Origin: Piezodorus guildinii
Taxonomy: Eukaryota > Arthropoda > Insecta > Hemiptera > Pentatomidae
Direction of reading: 5' to 3'
Length of the DNA stretch: 64,000 nucleotides
Assembly: GCA_023052935.1 (NCBI GenBank)
Contig: CM041295.1
Span: 166,613,366 to 166,677,365 of the forward strand
Each line of letters starts with the position of its first letter. Position 1 is the first letter of the stretch. Both the position numbers and the translations under genes were made by a program. Below the pieces are notes generated by a model. That model did not search any database. It was given only the letters and a program-made list of their open reading frames with translations, and was not told the origin of the DNA. Positions 63,540-64,000 of the stretch are shown here, piece after piece.

Positions 63540-64000
63540 TTCCTATAAGTTGTAGCCTACAAGCCTATGAGCCTTTAGTACCTTTTGACGAACCCCTTGA
63601 ATCAACTCTTAACAAATATGTTCCTGTTCACAATAATTTCTGGTGACCTTAATACCAACTTCCTTCACATTCCAATGACAGACTTTACTTAGAAAATCTC
63701 TTCTTCTCCCTCCATCTATTCATCGTTCCCTTTGCTCCCACCCATCATAATCGCTGGACTCACTCCTGGTTGGACGTTTACGTTATAGATACAGAGAACC
63801 TTCTTTCCTTCTCCCAAATGCTGGTTCCATTCTAGTCATTCTAACAATCTTACAATATCCAAATTCCAGCCATCCTTCCTGAAACCATAACATTCTGTAA
63901 CCTTGACACCCTCTCTTATAAAACCATTCTACCAGATCTTGAGTCCCTGAATTAGGAAGAAAATTACTCCTCCTCTTCCATTGACTCTATGGTAGACAGC
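63540..64000 (+). pseudogene. CR1/Jockey-like LINE endonuclease fragment, runs off the window
   Basis: The plus strand shows VPFAPTHHNRWTHSWLDVYVID (about 63727-63792), which is like the PTH....LDL.L....S motif at the end of the LINE endonuclease domain, followed by SFSQMLV and later linker wording. Stops are frequent. The downstream RT would lie to the right of base 64000. Confidence 0.65.

Noticed and set aside
1..64000. CRISPR arrays, bacterial operons, riboswitches or phage genes
   Set aside because: None seen. Introns, LINEs, SINEs and the NEMF gene show that the DNA is from an animal nuclear genome.

Overview
This window is eukaryotic, AT-rich and dominated by transposable elements. 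The mix of element families (CR1/Jockey-like, RTE-like and RNase H-bearing LINEs, Tc1/mariner, Penelope-like elements, Ty3/gypsy, tRNA-derived SINEs) suggests an arthropod, probably an insect. No species can be named from sequence alone. There are no bacterial operons, tRNA genes or rRNA genes.

One host gene is recognisable: the ribosome quality-control factor NEMF (Rqc2/Tae2; Caliban in Drosophila). It lies on the minus strand. Ten exons were assembled by eye, from 59980 down to 10521. Each has an AG acceptor and a GT donor, and all nine exon-exon joins are phase-compatible. They run from the end of the NFACT-N region through the helical/coiled-coil middle and the NFACT-R domain to the basic segment before NFACT-C. 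The N-terminal exons lie beyond the right edge and the C-terminal exons beyond the left part of the window. About 1.6 kb of coding sequence is spread over about 49.5 kb. One exon (32398-32591) lacks one base relative to the conserved reading frame.

Layout. 1-9984: a decayed Ty3/gypsy element carrying a foldback transposon (2812-5306), an RTE-like LINE (5602-7490) and, inside its 3' LTR, another LINE (8175-9784). 10-18 kb: exon J, endonuclease and mariner relics, and a Penelope-like element with inverted terminal repeats (15391-18135). 18-29 kb: exons I, H and G, a Jockey LINE, a mariner relic, and a large palindrome made of a second Penelope-like element. 29-38 kb: fragments of an unnamed mobile protein family, exon F, a second foldback element (33132-34775), and exon E. 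38-46.7 kb: a CR1-like LINE split by an RTE-like LINE, a Penelope-derived palindrome, a SINE, an inverted-repeat element with a PIN-like ORF, and exon D. 46.7-58 kb: a possible solo LTR, a nearly intact Tc1 element, RTE tails, a hammerhead-bearing palindrome, exon C, a CR1-like LINE, and exon B. 58-64 kb: a short Penelope-derived palindrome, exon A, a LINE with a 5' inversion, and the start of another LINE.

The most interesting theme is a dispersed set of hammerhead-ribozyme-like motifs in Penelope-derived repeats. Three to four have a full CTGATGA...GAAAC core with compensated stems, and they sit in palindromes or beside Penelope coding remnants. The second theme is a foldback transposon family with 21-bp tandem subrepeats as its termini and large opposed satellite arrays inside. 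It inserts at TA, and its excision site can be inferred exactly because one copy interrupts an integrase reading frame.
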